From Haberlea rhodopensis (lineage: Eukaryota; Streptophyta; Magnoliopsida; Lamiales; Gesneriaceae): DNA of 64,000 bases. How positions within the stretch are numbered: position 1 is the first letter of the stretch; each line of letters begins with the position of its first letter. Position numbers and translations under genes: made by a program. The notes under the pieces are model-generated. The model saw only the letters and a list, made by a program, of their open reading frames with translations. It made no database searches and was not told the DNA's origin. Below are positions 21,853 through 34,715 of this stretch, piece by piece. The stretch lies in NCBI GenBank assembly GCA_907163345.1, contig CAJQUN010001335.1, positions 1-64,000 on the forward strand, written 5' to 3'.

Positions 21853-24683
21853 CAGGTACCGAAGAAACTTGCATCAGACTGGTACTTGGATAGCGGGTGT
21901 TCTCGTCACATGACGGGAAACATCGAGCTGCTATCTGAAGTTAAAGAATGTACTGGACCCAAGATCATTTTCGGGGATAACTCAAAGGGTAAGACCGTGG
22001 GCAAGGGTAAGATTGTCCATGGTAACATTATTATCAATGATGTGCTGTTAGTTGAAAATCTGTGCTATAATCTGATTAGCATAAGTCAACTTTGTGATAA
22101 TGGTTATGCTGTAGAATTTCACAAACACACTTGCACTGTTAAATCATCAGACGGTATAACCATGCTTGTAGGAATCAGGAATGGAAATACATATAAGATT
22201 AACTGGAATCATGCTCAACCTGATAATCCTACTTGCTTCATCGCTAACAATGATAATAAACACTGGCTATGGCATAAACGCTTGAATCATATCAACTTTA
22301 AGACTATTTCTAGCCTGTGTAAACATGATTTTGTTATCGGTCTGCCCAAGATCGATTTTGCTAAGGATGAGATCTGCGAAGCTTGCCAAATGGGCAAACA
22401 GATCAGATCATCCTTCAGAAACAAGAATGCCAAATCCTCCTCCCATTGTTTAGAACTATTGCATATGGACTTGTTTGGTCCTATACCAATAACAAGTTTA
22501 GGGGGAATGCGGTATACTCTTGTTGTTATTGATGATTACTCACGCTTTACATGGACTATATTTTTGAGCAGTAAAGATCAGACCGGTCCGAAGTTGATCA
22601 AGCTGCTGAAACGCACTCAGAACGAGAAATCATCCAGCATAGACAGGATTCGAAGTGACAAAGGCACTGAGTTTTCAAATCAGAATCTTGAATCCTTTCT
22701 AGAAGATCATGGAATCAAGCATGAGTTTTCAGCCGCTCAAACTCCTCAACAGAATGGAGTTGCAGAACGAAGAAACAGAATGCTCAAAGAAGCAGCAAGA
22801 ACAATGCTTGCTGATTCTGGAATTTCATAAAAGTTCTGGGCAGAAGCTGTGAATAGTGCATGCACTCAAAATCGATCTATGATTAACAAGAAGCTGAATC
22901 TCACTCCAAATGAAATATGGACTGGTAACAGACCGTCTATCTCTCACCTTCATGTATTTGGCTGTAAATGCTTCGTTCACAACAATGGTAAGAATCATCT
23001 TACAGCATTTGAAGCTAAGTCAGATAATGGTATATTCTTAGGATATTCATCAACTAGCAAAGCTTATCGAGTTTTTAATAATCGAACCTTAATTGTAGAA
23101 GAATCAGTTCATGTAGTTTTTGATGAATCTTTGTGTGTTGAGGGTAACAAAGAATCAATTCAAAATCAGATGGAAAATATCCATCTCGAAGCTAACAGTG
23201 ATGATGAGATTGTAGCTAACAGGTCAAGAGACAACCCACCAGAACCTGAAGTACCAGCCAGATCGGATCAAGGCAATGAAGCTTCTTCAGATTGAGCCGA
23301 TCCGGATGATCCAAACTCTCATATCAAAGCAGATGCTGATCATACCTCTATCACTACTCATCCGGCTGGACCAGACAATCCAGAGTCAAGCTATCTATGG
23401 ACTAAGAGGCATCCACCTAATCTAGTGATTGGAAGTCCCTCTGCACCGATTAGAACCAGAGGACAGATGATGGATGAGTTCACTCATGCTGCCTTCATCT
23501 CAACTCTGGAACCTAAGAAGATCGATGAAGCTCTGACTGATTTCAACTGGATTAAGGCCATGCAAGAAGAACTTAATCAATTCGAACAAAATCAAGTTTG
23601 GAGTCTAACCCCCAGACCAAGCGATCTGCCTGTTATTGGAACCAGATGGGTTTTCAGAAACAAGCTGGACGCAGATGGAACTGTGGTTAGAAACAAGGCC
23701 AGACTGGTGGCACAAGGATTCCGACAAGAAGAAGGAATTGACTTCGATGAATCTTTTGCACCAGTCGCCAGACTTGAAGCAATCAGAATCTTTCTTGCAT
23801 ATGCTGCCTTTAAAGACTTCAAGGTATATCAGATGGACGTCAAGAGCGCCTTTCTTAATGGTAAGCTTCAGGAGGAAGTTTACATTGAGCAACCTCCTGG
23901 ATTTCAGAACCACTCATTCCCTAATCATGTATACCTACTGAATAAAGCAGTATATGGTCTGAAACAAGCACCAAGATCCTGGTATGACACTCTATCTCAA
24001 TTTCTGCTGAACCATGATTTTCAGATCGGCTCAGTAGATAAAACTCTCTTTAAATTTATTAAGGGGGAACATACCCTGTTAGTTCAGATTTATGTTGATG
24101 ATATAATCTTTGGGTCAACTAACCCCAAATTATGCGAGAAATTTTCCAAGTTGATGCATGGACAGTTTGAGATGAACATGATGGGAGAACTCTCATTTTT
24201 TTTGGGTCTCCAAGTCAAACAGCTCAGCAATGGAATTTTCATCAACCAGACCAAGTATACCAAAGAGCTGCTTAAGAGATTCGGAATGGAAACATGTTCA
24301 ACTGCATCCACTCCAATGAGTCCTACAATCAAGTTAGACAAAGACGAAGGGGGAACGGCAGTCGAAGTGACTATGTATAGAGGAATAATTGGATCGCTAT
24401 TATATCTTACAGCTAGCCGGCCTGATATTATGTTCTCAGTCTGTATGTGCGCCAGATTTCAGTCAGAACCAAAGCAATCACATTTTATTGCTGCTAAGCG
24501 TATTCTGAAATACTTGAAAGGATCTCAGAACGTTGGTCTTTGGTACTCCAAAGATTCTAACTTCAGCTTGATCGGATATTCAGACGCAGACTACGCTGGC
24601 TGTAAGATTGATCGTAAAAGCACCAGTGGAACGTGTCAATTTCTAGGTGAAAGATTGATCTCTTGGTTTAGAAAGAAGCAAAC
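21853..24683 (+). pseudogene. pol: copia pol, part 1: protease, integrase, RT, start of RNase H
   Basis: One frame holds all domains. Protease: DSG active site at 21889-21897. Integrase: HHCC zinc finger at 22273-22386; catalytic D at 22468, D at 22657 and E at 22765, giving exact D-35-E spacing, with GVAERRNR context. Reverse transcriptase: about 23500-24300, YVDD at 24091-24102. RNase H: first catalytic D in SDADYAG at 24583. In-frame stops TAA (22828-22830) and TGA (23293-23295) break it, the second in the integrase-RT linker. The frame ends within the ISWFRKKQT motif, where el1 inserted after codon bases at 24683. It resumes in register at 33967. Confidence 0.92.
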
Positions 24684-24907
24684 TGTGATGTCCAGATTTT
24701 TATTAATCATTTGTTGGACTAAATATGATTTGGATTTTATTGATAATTAATTTTAGAATTAATTAGAAGTGGAATTGACCAAGTGAAGGTCAACTGGCAA
24801 ATTAATCGGATCCTAAAATATTTTGAGATTGTAAAATATACTCTGATAATATTTTAGAGATAAATTAATTAAAATGAAGAATTTAAGTTTTGGGTTTTTG
24901 GGGTGTG

Positions 24908-24913
24908 TATAAA
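24908..24913 (+). promoter_or_regulatory. TATA box of el1 5' LTR
   Basis: TATAAA within GTGTGTATAAATCC, repeated at 31125-31130 in the 3' LTR and as the complement of 415-420. Position and conservation fit a Pol II core promoter; no transcript data are available. Confidence 0.55.
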
Positions 24914-25413
24914 TCCCAATCGTTGTCTCTAAATAATAATATCTCAGTGCACCGGCGACACTTCGATGTACAAAACCGGGTTAGGATACAAAAAAATAAA
25001 TATGTTATGTTGGGCATTTTTTTCGGACACACAGTAAAAGGTGTAAAATCACGCATAGAAATCCCGATCCCCTCTTTTCTTTCTGCATCTAGCGCACATT
25101 CAGACCCCTCGCCACTAAACCGCCGTGCCCGCCGCCGTCCGAGCTCCTTCCGGCGTGTCCGAACCGCCGCCGCCTTCGTCTCTCCCAGGCGCTTCTTTCC
25201 ATACCAAGAATGCGAAGTTTCGTCGAGGATTGCGTCCGGATCTTGCAAGGAAGCGCCGCGGTGAAAATCGCGATTTCGTCCGATTTTGGGGCGATTTTCT
25301 TCCAATTGTTTTGTGGGTAATTCTCGCCGTCCATCAGTCGTTATTTACCTGAAATCCCTCGAATTTGATGAAGATTGGTTCGATTTTGCTAGCATTTTGG
25401 TAGGGTTGCTCGA

Positions 25414-25496
25414 GTGTGTGCAAGTGTGTGCAGCAGTGTGTGTGCGTGTGTGTGTTTCTGCGTGTGGGTGTGTGTCCAGCATGTGTTTGTGTGTGT
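25414..25496 (+). repeat. GT-rich imperfect microsatellite in el1 LTR
   Basis: Alternating GT with GC and CA interruptions (GTGTGTGCGTGTGTGTG). The same tract is at about 31635-31717 in the 3' LTR. Alternating purine-pyrimidine; no other function can be read. Confidence 0.8.
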
Positions 25497-27742
25497 AAAT
25501 GGTATGTATGTATGTATTCCTTCATGTGTTGAAGTATTGTGATTGGGAATGGGATAGCATGGGGAATGTTTTGATTGTTGGAAGTTGGTGGGGGCTCACT
25601 TTATTGAATGGTTAATCGTTGAAAATAAATTGTGGAATAAGTCTTGACTTAGTATTATTATTGGTTAAAAGATGAAGATTAAAATCATGCATGGAATGTG
25701 TTTGTTAATAGGCTTAAATGTGATTCAAGTGTGGGTCTAAGTCTTGTTAGTGGGTGAAAATGACTAACTTTTATGGCTTGTAGCCATTGTGATATTTGGT
25801 AGATGTTGGGCTATGGTATGGGATGTGTTCAATTGGAAGCATGTGTAGTGTGAAAATAAGTGGGTTAGATGCATGCTAGTATGTATTATAACATGGAATA
25901 GTGTTATAGTGATATTTATGCTCAATTGGACATCATAGCATGTATTAATGAATTATGACACTTTATTGAGTTTCAAATCTTAATAGTACTGAATCAAGAA
26001 TTTTGGAATGCAATGCATTTTTAAATTGTTAAAGTTGAATTTAATCAATAAATGACTTTATGTTGGGATTAAGGAAATTGGATTAAAGGGGTAGAATCTC
26101 TTATTTACATGGACCCTTTCTTTCACGTCTTGGTTTGAATCACCTCGGTGTGGGTTTGAATAATTGTGGAACATGTTAATTGTCTTACTTGGATTGTTTT
26201 AGTTAGACACTAGTTGGATATTATTATGCATACACCCTTGCACTTTCTTTCCCTCTGTTGAACTTGCGTGTCTAGTGAACTACTATGTGAGTTTGGCGTG
26301 ATCTTGCACGTATGGGTGTATGTATCATGCATCATATGTGTGATGTAGCGGATGATGGGAGAAAACGGGGTGTTGCATTACCAATGATATATCATGATTT
26401 ATGTGAGGATGTGTGCATCAAAGTATTGATTATGATTTGATTCATAATATTGAATTATTGATTTGTGATATGGAAATGAAAGTAAGAACTATTTGATGGA
26501 TGTTCATTGCTCGGATTATGAGCTAATGTTGAATTGATATTCGATATAGACTCTACAGGAGACTTCGGACGTTGATGATAGCTTGTTCATGTTGTCTACT
26601 ATAAGGTACGTGGTGACGTACGAGCAGGTATATCTAGTATCTATACATTCATGTATACATGCAATTTTGAATATGATGATTCAGGTAAGTGTTTGACTTT
26701 AATAATTGAGCTCCATATACGAGTTATGGGGGACACGTAGTGGTACGTGATCCAATGTTACTTGTTGAGTAGTGATGCCGTGGGCATGAGCGATATGAGA
26801 AAGTATCGAGAATGAGATGGTGGGATAACCAGGGTTACATTGGGATAACCAGGTTCACATTGATGTTGAACTATTTATGTTTGAGCATAAATAATATATT
26901 GTCATTGTATTGAATTCATAAGTGTTGTTGAGTATTACATTTTCACTGACAATACTAAATTTGAAATTATGAAGTGCGGGAGTTTGAAACAGGAACAGTG
27001 TGTGGAAGCCATACAAATTCGGAATTGTACAGGGAGTATACTTTATAAGTTTTGCATAATTTAAATTATTGCATTATGATTTTGTATGTTGATTTGTGAT
27101 TGAATATTGTGTGGGAGTGTGCTCACCCTGTGTGGGGGCTGTTTCTGTTGAAACAGGTACAACAGGTACGATGCTGCTTTGGAGTACTAGGCTCGAACCT
27201 TGTTGGATGATGCTTCCAGAAGCATAGTATGAGATTGAGCCGATATACGAGGTTGAGCGGTTGGTATTTATACTAATTATGCATTCGGATGTGTATCCGT
27301 TATTCGTTGCTCTTCTGTGAGCACTTGTATCTGTATATGGACTGTATAAGGGTGTTGAAACCCACTTTTGTTGTCTTATTAGTGTGGTGTCTTCCCTGGC
27401 CGAGAATTTACATGTGTTTCTATATTCTGTTTAATATTGCGTTGTCCCTGGTCGGGAATCATATTATGTGATGAGTTTTTATTCCCGGATAGCTCAGTTT
27501 GTGGGGAGACTCTGCCCAAATTTTTATAAAAACGCACAATGCAAAAGTGGTGTAATGGGGATGGTATTGGGTGAAACCCCTGAGTCTGTTTGTTGGTCGA
27601 GATGATCATATATTGTTGAACATTGGTTATGTCATGGGAAACATGTAATGATTCTTTTTAAAGAATGAAAAGAAAATGAAAAATTTATTCACATACGACG
27701 TCATAAATGAACAAATGACGAGTTAAGTGTTGGGGCCTTACA

Positions 27743-30700
27743 TTAGTGGTATCAGAGCAGTGGTTGCTCTTTGGGGCTGTTAAGGACCTAGGAATTTATT
27801 GATAGCACATATTTATGCATGATGGCATTAATGTTGTATGACACAACTAGTTGTTTATGTGCTTTTATGATGTGAAAAGTGGTGCTAATCACTGCAGGAA
27901 TCGTGTAGAATGCGATGTGATGGCATTAATGGTGATGTCTAGCACTTCATGTTAAAGGATCTGATTTTGTAGGAAAATCATGAAAGGTGAGACGTACGGG
28001 CTTCGGACGGTAAAACGTGTTACACCTTTGATTATGTATATCGTGGATAGTGGATCCTTACATGTGATGATATATGTGAAATGATAGTGATACATTGTGA
28101 TAATGGAACCAATTGTTGTGTTTGATTATTGTGGTAGAATTGATGAATGTTCCGGTAGCCTTTATCTCCGAGCGAGGGAGGTACTTGCCGCTGTCATGAC
28201 TAAGCGAGGTATCATGCCGCTGTCATTGTCGAAGCGAGGGGTCCTAAAATTTCGCTATTGTATTGGGACCGGCACAGTCACAATTCTAGTGATTAATGTG
28301 GAATATTGTGGTTATAACTGGAACGTGATATCGATCATTATATTGTGAACTGTTGTATTAACCTGGATGCAGGAACATGGAGCTAGTGGAAGTTCCGGTA
28401 GTTGTTATATTCGAGCGAGGGAGGTACTTGCCGCTGTCATATGAAGCGATGGTAGTATGATATTTGCCGTTGTCATGTCTAAGCGAGGTAACATGCCGCT
28501 GTCATTGTCGAAGCGAGGGATATCATATGATGCCGCTATATGTCGAAGCGAGGGGTCCTAAAATTCCGCTGCTATAACAAGACCGGAATAACCACATTAT
28601 CGATATTGATAGCGATGTATCATTCCGCTATATTGGTTGGCGATGGTTCATGCCGCCACGTGTGTTGATAGCGATGTCTCATTCCGCTATATTGGTTGGC
28701 GATGGTTCATGCCGCCAGGTGTATTGATAGTGATGTCTCATTCCGCTATATTGATTGGCGATGGTTTATGCCGCCGGGTACATGTATAGCGATGCCTCTT
28801 TCCGCTATGTCAATGGCGATGGCTCATGCCGCCAGACATGTGTTTATCGATGGTGCATTCCGCTGATTCCATGGTGATGGTTCTTGCCGCCGATTATATA
28901 TATTGCGACGTCTCATTTCGCTATTCTGTTGATGGTGAGTATCTCAATTTGTGTATTGATATGAAATCATATTTTGTGGAATAATTATGTTGAGAGCAGG
29001 GACAATTTAAAAGATCAAGTGTGGATCAACTGTGTACAGTAAGTGTTATTACGTTTTGTTGTTTTAAGAATGTATATTCATTGTGATTATGGATATAACA
29101 TGTATGCCAGTGGTGGCGATGAGTATTATGCACCGCGATGAAGATTGATGCATTGCTATGTGTTAGCAATGAATATTTTAGTACCACGTATTGTGATTAA
29201 CGATGAATGTTGTTGTATCGCAATTGTGTTAGCAATGAGTATTGATGATGCTTTGATTGCAGATGGCAATAGAAGTTGTGCTATGTACAGTTATGTTATT
29301 GCTCATTGGGTATATGTGATTATAGGCCCAAGAGGATATTGGATCGGTCCAGGAGGACAAAATATCGAGGTAAACCGTTTCAGTTGGTTGAACATATTGA
29401 TATATGTTGATTCGAGTTATTTTGTTGATTCATATTGATTTTGAAATCATGTACATGTAGAGAAATTGATAATGGAATTGAAGTGGAACCTAGATGTATC
29501 ATTTATATTTTGTTACGGTAATAAGGCAAGAAGGGGTGTAACCTTTGTGATAGCACTCTCATATCTACGGTGTGTAGTGATGAGATATTGAAAATAGATG
29601 TTAATCACTTTGTGATGATGATTATTGTTGTGAAAGCATACTAGTTTGGTATGTGGTAGGATTAATAATTGATTAATCACATATTATGTTGAATGGAATA
29701 CAACCAGATATACATGAGTTTAATGAGTGTGTCACGGGATGGCATGAGTATGTCACGGGATGACGCGTGATTACTACGAATGTCGTGTGTAGACATGTGT
29801 TCATTGTGAACATTCATGATTAATGAATTATTATGTTTTGAGGATGAGTTAAAGATCGATATAAATTGCGTCATTGAGGCATGCAATTAATTCTGGTGTT
29901 AAATTTCAATCACCCTATGAGACAGTGTGCTGTAACATGTTGTGTATAGAACCGCGTGAAACTTTTGATGCAGGGAATTAATGTTTGATGACAGAAACAT
30001 TATGAATATCGAAATGCATAAATGACAAGGTACGTGTTATGTTACTAGTATTTGAGAAATACTAACGAGATTATTTTGTACTTGTCCTATGACAGATAGT
30101 AATTGGGTGAAGTAATGTGGAAATATTGATACTTAAGAGTATGTGAGTGATGTGATTAACATGATATTATGATGCCATTGTGTATTGTAGATGATTCCAT
30201 CTACAAAGGTATGTCACTAACTATTCGATATTGATGTTGATGCCTTGTGTTAGATGAGTATAATCGTGACATGAAAATATTGGTGTTAAGCCATTTATCA
30301 TGAATTGATACTGATGGTCTGTGGCTATTGGTGTGTATAAATGTGTATATACGTATGTGAGAATGACTAATGGGTTTTCTAATCATTATCTTGCACCAGA
30401 TAATAGCCAGGAGATGATATATGAAAGATTGATGCATAAAGGCTCAAGAGTACTGTTACTTCATACGGATGACGGTGATGATGTGCGGATAAGTTGCATA
30501 CATTTGCAACGACACAGGTATGAAGTTAATTAAGATAAATGTTGATGTATTGTCATATATTCTTGAATATACATGAAAGCATGGATTGCATGATTTAACG
30601 AGATTATATGATGGGTACTGTGATGAAAGAATATGACGGGAAATAGATTGTGCAATGGAACTGTGTCGATGAAAGTACACAGGTAGTGAGATATGACAAA

Positions 30701-30901
30701 GAAGCTTGGCGGTTAAACACTTCTTGCGATCGTTGGTGCAATGGGGCACATGTGTGAGCCATGATGATTCCGATGACTGTCGCCTTATGGATAGTAAAGT
30801 CTCTATCTTGAGCTATATACGGTACGTAAATTTTACAGTTGGCTTTTATGGTAAGCATGCGTTGGAATTTCGAGGACGAAATTTTATATGTTGGGGAGAA
30901 T
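27743..30901 (+). mobile_element. el1 internal region, non-coding
   Basis: Starts TTAG plus TGGTATCAGAGC (27747-27758) and ends TTGGGGAGAAT (purine tract, to 30901). Colinear with A-int: GTACGGGC block near 27993, AGCGAGG/CCGCTGTC clusters, hairpin array 28607-28925, then AT-rich DNA. A 70-codon frame at 30321-30533 overlaps in sequence the one at 6366-6587. No capsid, protease or polymerase motif in any frame. Confidence 0.85.
28607..28925 (+). repeat. Hairpin tandem array in el1
   Basis: Six AGCG-type and five GGCG-type units, one 59-bp unit fewer than family A. Some changes keep pairing through a G-T (G-U in RNA) pair: AGTG/CGCT at 28729 and GGTG/CGCC at 28873. Others break it (ATCG at about 28846). 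Confidence 0.85.
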
Positions 30902-33900
30902 TGTGATGTCCAGATTTTTATTAATCATTTGTTGGACTAAATATGATTTGGATTTTATTGATAATTAATTTTAGAATTAATTAGAAGTGGAATTGACCAA
31001 GTGAAGGTCAACTGGCAAATTAATCGGATCCTAAAATATTTTGAGATTGTAAAATATACTCTGATATATTTTAGAGATAAATTAATTAAAATGAAGAATT
31101 TAAGTTTTGGGTTTTTGGGGTGTGTATAAATCCTAATCGTTGTCTCTAAATAATAATATCTCAGTGCACCGGCGACACTTCGATGTACAAAACCGGGTTA
31201 GGATACAAAAAAATAAATATGTTATGTTGGGCATTTTTTTCGGACACACAGTAAAAGGTGTAAAATCACGCATAGAAATCCCGATCCCCTCTTTTCTTTC
31301 TGCATCTCGCGCACATTCAGACCCCTCGCCACTAAACCGCCGTGCCCGCCGCCGTCCGAGCTCCTTCCGGCGCGTCCGAACCGCCGCCGCCTTCGTCTCT
31401 CCCAGGCGCTTCTTTCCATACCAAGAACGCGAAGTTTCGTCGAGGATTGCGTCCGGATCTTGCAAGGAAGCGCCGTGGTGAAAATCGCGATTTCGTCCGA
31501 TTTTGGGGCGATTTTCTTCCAATTGTTTTGTGGGTAATTCTCGCCGTCCCTCAATCGTTATTTACCTGAAATCCCTCGAATTTTTGATGAAGATTGGTTC
31601 GATTTTGCTAGCATTTTGGTAGGGTTGCTCGAGTGTGTGCAAGTGTGTGCAGCAGTGTGTGTGCGTGTGTGTGTTTCTGCGTGTGGGTGTGTGTCCAGCA
31701 TGTGTTTGTGTGTGTAAATGGTATGTATGTATGTATTCCTTCATGTGTTGAAGTATTGTGATTGGGAATGGGATAGCATGGGGAATGTTTTGATTGTTGG
31801 AAGTTGGTGGGGGCTCACTTTATTGAATGGTTAATCGTTGAAAATAAATTGTGGAATAAGTCTTGACTTAGTATTATTATTGGTTAAAAGATGAAGATTA
31901 AAATCATGCATGGAATGTGTTTGTTAATAGGCTTAAATGTGATTCAAGTGTGGGTCTAAGTCTTGTTAGTGGGTGAAAATGACTAACTTTTATGGCTTGT
32001 AGCCATTGTGATATTTGGTAGATGTTGGGCTATGGTATGGGATGTGTTCAATTGGAAGCATGTGTAGTGTGAAAATAAGTGGGTTAGATGCATGCTAGTA
32101 TGTATTATAACATGGAATAGTGTTATAGTGATATTTATGCTCAATTGGACATCATAGCATGTATTAATGAATTATGACACTTTATTGAGTTTCAAATCTT
32201 AATAGTACTGAATCAAGAATTTTGGAATGCAATGCATTTTTAAATTGTTAAAGTTGAATTTAATCAATAAATGACTTTATGTTGGGATTAAGGAAATTGG
32301 ATTAAAGGGGTAGAATCTCTTATCTACATGGACCCTTTCTTTCACGTCTTGGTTTGAATCACCTCGGTGTGGGTTTGAATAATTGTGGAACATGTTAATT
32401 GTCTTACTTGGATTGTTTTAGTTAGACACTAGTTGGATATTATTATGCATACACCCTTGCACTTTCTTTCCCTCTGTTGAACTTGCGTGTCTAGTGAACT
32501 ACTATGTGAGTTTGGCGTGATCTTGCACGTATGGGTGTATGTATCATGCATCATATGTGTGATGTAGCGGATGATGGGAGAAAACGGGATGTTGCATTAC
32601 CAATGATATATCATGATTTATGTGAGGATGTGTGCATCAAAGTATTGATTATGATTTGATTCATAATATTGAATTATTGATTTGTGATATGGAAATGAAA
32701 GTAAGAACTATTTGATGGATGTTCATTGCTCGGATTATGAGCTAATGTTGAATTGATATTCGATATAGACTCTACAGGAGACTTCGGACGTTGATGATAG
32801 CTTGTTCATGTTGTCTACTATAAGGTACGTGGTGACGTACGAGCAGGTATATCTACTATCTATACATTCATGTATACATGCAATTTTGAATATGATGATT
32901 CAGGTAAGTGTTTGACTTTAATAATTGAGCTCCATATACGAGTTATGGGGGACACGTAGTGGTACGTGATCCAATGTTACTTGTTGAGTAGTGATGCCGT
33001 GGGCATGAGCGATATGAGAAAGTATCGAGAATGAGATGGTGGGATAACCAGGGTTACATTGGGATAACCAGGTTCACATTGATGTTGAACTATTTATGTT
33101 TGAGCATAAATAATATATTGTCATTGTATTGAATTCATAAGTGTTGTTGAGTATTACATTTTCACTGACAATACTAAATTTGAAATTATGAAGTGCGGGA
33201 GTTTGAAACAGGAACAGTGTGTGGAAGCCATACAAATTCGGAATTGTACAGGGAGTATACTTTATAAGTTTTGCATAATTTAAATTATTGCATTATGATT
33301 TTGTATGTTGATTTGTGATTGAATATTGTGTGGGAGTGTGCTCACCCTGTGTGGGGGCTGTTTCTGTTGAAACAGGTACAACAGGTACGATGCTGTTTTG
33401 GAGTACTAGGCTCGAACCTTGTTGGATGATGCTTCCAGAAGCATAGTATGAGATTGAGCCGATATACGAGGTTGAGCGGTTGGTATTTATACTAATTATG
33501 CATCCGGATGTGTATCCGTTATTTGTTGCTCTTCTGTGAGCACTTGTATCTGTATATGGACTGTATAAGGGTGTTGAAACCCACTTTTGTTGTCTTATTA
33601 GTGTGGTGTCTTCCCTGGCCGGGAATTTACTTGTGTTTCTATATTCTGTTTAATATTGCGTTGTCCCTGGTCGGGAATCATTTTATGTGATGAGTTTTTA
33701 TTTCCGGATAGCTCAGTTTATGGGGAGACTCTGCCCAAATTTTTATAAAAACCCACAATGCAAAAGTGGTGTAATGGGGATGGTATTGGGTGAAACCCCT
33801 GAGTCTGTTTGTTGGTCGAGATGATCATATATTGTTGAACATTGGTTATGTCATGGGAAACATGTAATGATTCTTTTTAAAGAATGAAAAGAAAATGAAA

Positions 33901-33961
33901 AATTTATTCACATACGACGTCATAAATGAACAAATGACGAGTTAAGTGTTGGGGCCTTACA
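30902..33961 (+). repeat. el1 3' LTR
   Basis: 3,060 bases, ending ...GGGGCCTTACA at 33961, followed by the TSD CAAAC. Paired hairpin CTGTTTC-TGTT-GAAACAG at 33358-33375. Confidence 0.95.
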
Positions 33962-34318
33962 CAAACATCAATTGCCACATCTACAGTTGAAGCAGAATAT
34001 CTTACCGCTGGAAGATGTTGCGCTCAAATGCTCTGGATTCAACACCAGCTCAAAGACTATGGCATCCAAGCTGTTGACTCTCCGATATTTTGCGACAACA
34101 CAAGTGCAATCGCTATAACATATAATCCAGTTCTGCACACTCGAACAAAGCATATTGATATAAGACATCATTTTATTCGAGATCATGTTGGCAAAAAGGA
34201 GATTCGGATCGAGCACATCTCAACAGAGCAGCAAGCAGCAGACATCTTCACCAAACCGCTTCCTGAGGCTAAGTTTAATTATTTCCGTCAAATTCTTGGT
34301 TTAATTGACTTATCTTGA
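33962..34318 (+). pseudogene. pol: copia pol, part 2: C-terminal RNase H
   Basis: Continues the RNase H cut at 24683. Removing el1 and one CAAAC copy restores the frame exactly (QT|SIATSTVEAEYL). The remaining catalytic residues are visible: E in TVEAEYL, D in FCDNTSA (34094) and D in HIDIRHHF. The domain ends FTKPLPEAKF and stops at TGA 34316-34318, the normal copia Pol terminus. This half has no internal stop. Confidence 0.93.
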
Positions 34319-34715
34319 TAGTTTAGATGTTTTCTTCTTTTCGCGCTTAAAATTTTTTGTTGGCACAGATCGATAATACAATGTTCGGAAAGACACAAAC
34401 CGGTCCGAACTTTCAGACCGATCTATGTCAATCTGATGTTATCTTATGATCTGTCTGGACAATAAATCTTTTATTTTGTATTTATTTAAAACAAAAACAG
34501 CCCGGACTGATCGCATTTTAACCGCCTTATCTTTCTTTATCCTAACCGTTTATTTTGAATTGTTTATTTATCAGTCTTCGAGATAAAGACACGTGACTTC
34601 TCTCTTATTTAGCGGGCTGCACATTTCATTTTCATTCACTTTTTACCATTTACCGCCTGTCTGTTTTCTAACTCTCTCATATTCTCTCAAACTCTTCGTA
34701 TATTTTCTCCATTTT
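34319..34715 (+). other. copia spacer between pol and the third ORF
   Basis: About 400 bases with no ORF. It continues at 51729-51739 after el2, so the el2 insertion lies in the 5' untranslated lead of the third ORF. ATTTT at 34711-34715 is the left TSD. Confidence 0.8.

Larger units (their letters stand above)
24684..27742 (+). repeat. el1 5' LTR
   Basis: TGTGATGTCCAG... to ...GGGGCCTTACA. Contains TATAAA at 24908-24913, a GC-rich stretch (about 25080-25270), a GT-rich microsatellite (25414-25496), the GTACGT-GGTG-ACGTAC inverted repeat (26606-26621), the two-hairpin module (27120-27169), two TTCCCTGG motifs and the GGGGAGACTCTGCCC block near 27500. ORFs of 60-140 codons in the GC-rich part have shadows on both strands and no family similarity; not called. 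Confidence 0.95.
24684..33961 (+). mobile_element. Non-autonomous LTR retrotransposon el1, inserted in copia RNase H
   Basis: Complete element: 5' LTR 24684-27742, internal 27743-30901, 3' LTR 30902-33961, TSD CAAAC at 24679-24683 and 33962-33966. LTRs are 3,059 and 3,060 bases with roughly 20 differences that I could count by eye (about 0.7%), so it is fairly young. No gag or pol is present. The internal region is homologous to family A, while the 5' part of the LTR differs. The insertion is orientation-parallel with the host copia. Confidence 0.95.

Noticed and set aside
24883..25352. ORFs of 75-140 codons in the GC-rich el1 LTR
   Set aside because: Open on both strands and several frames because of base composition; frames shift between copies and no family is recognisable.
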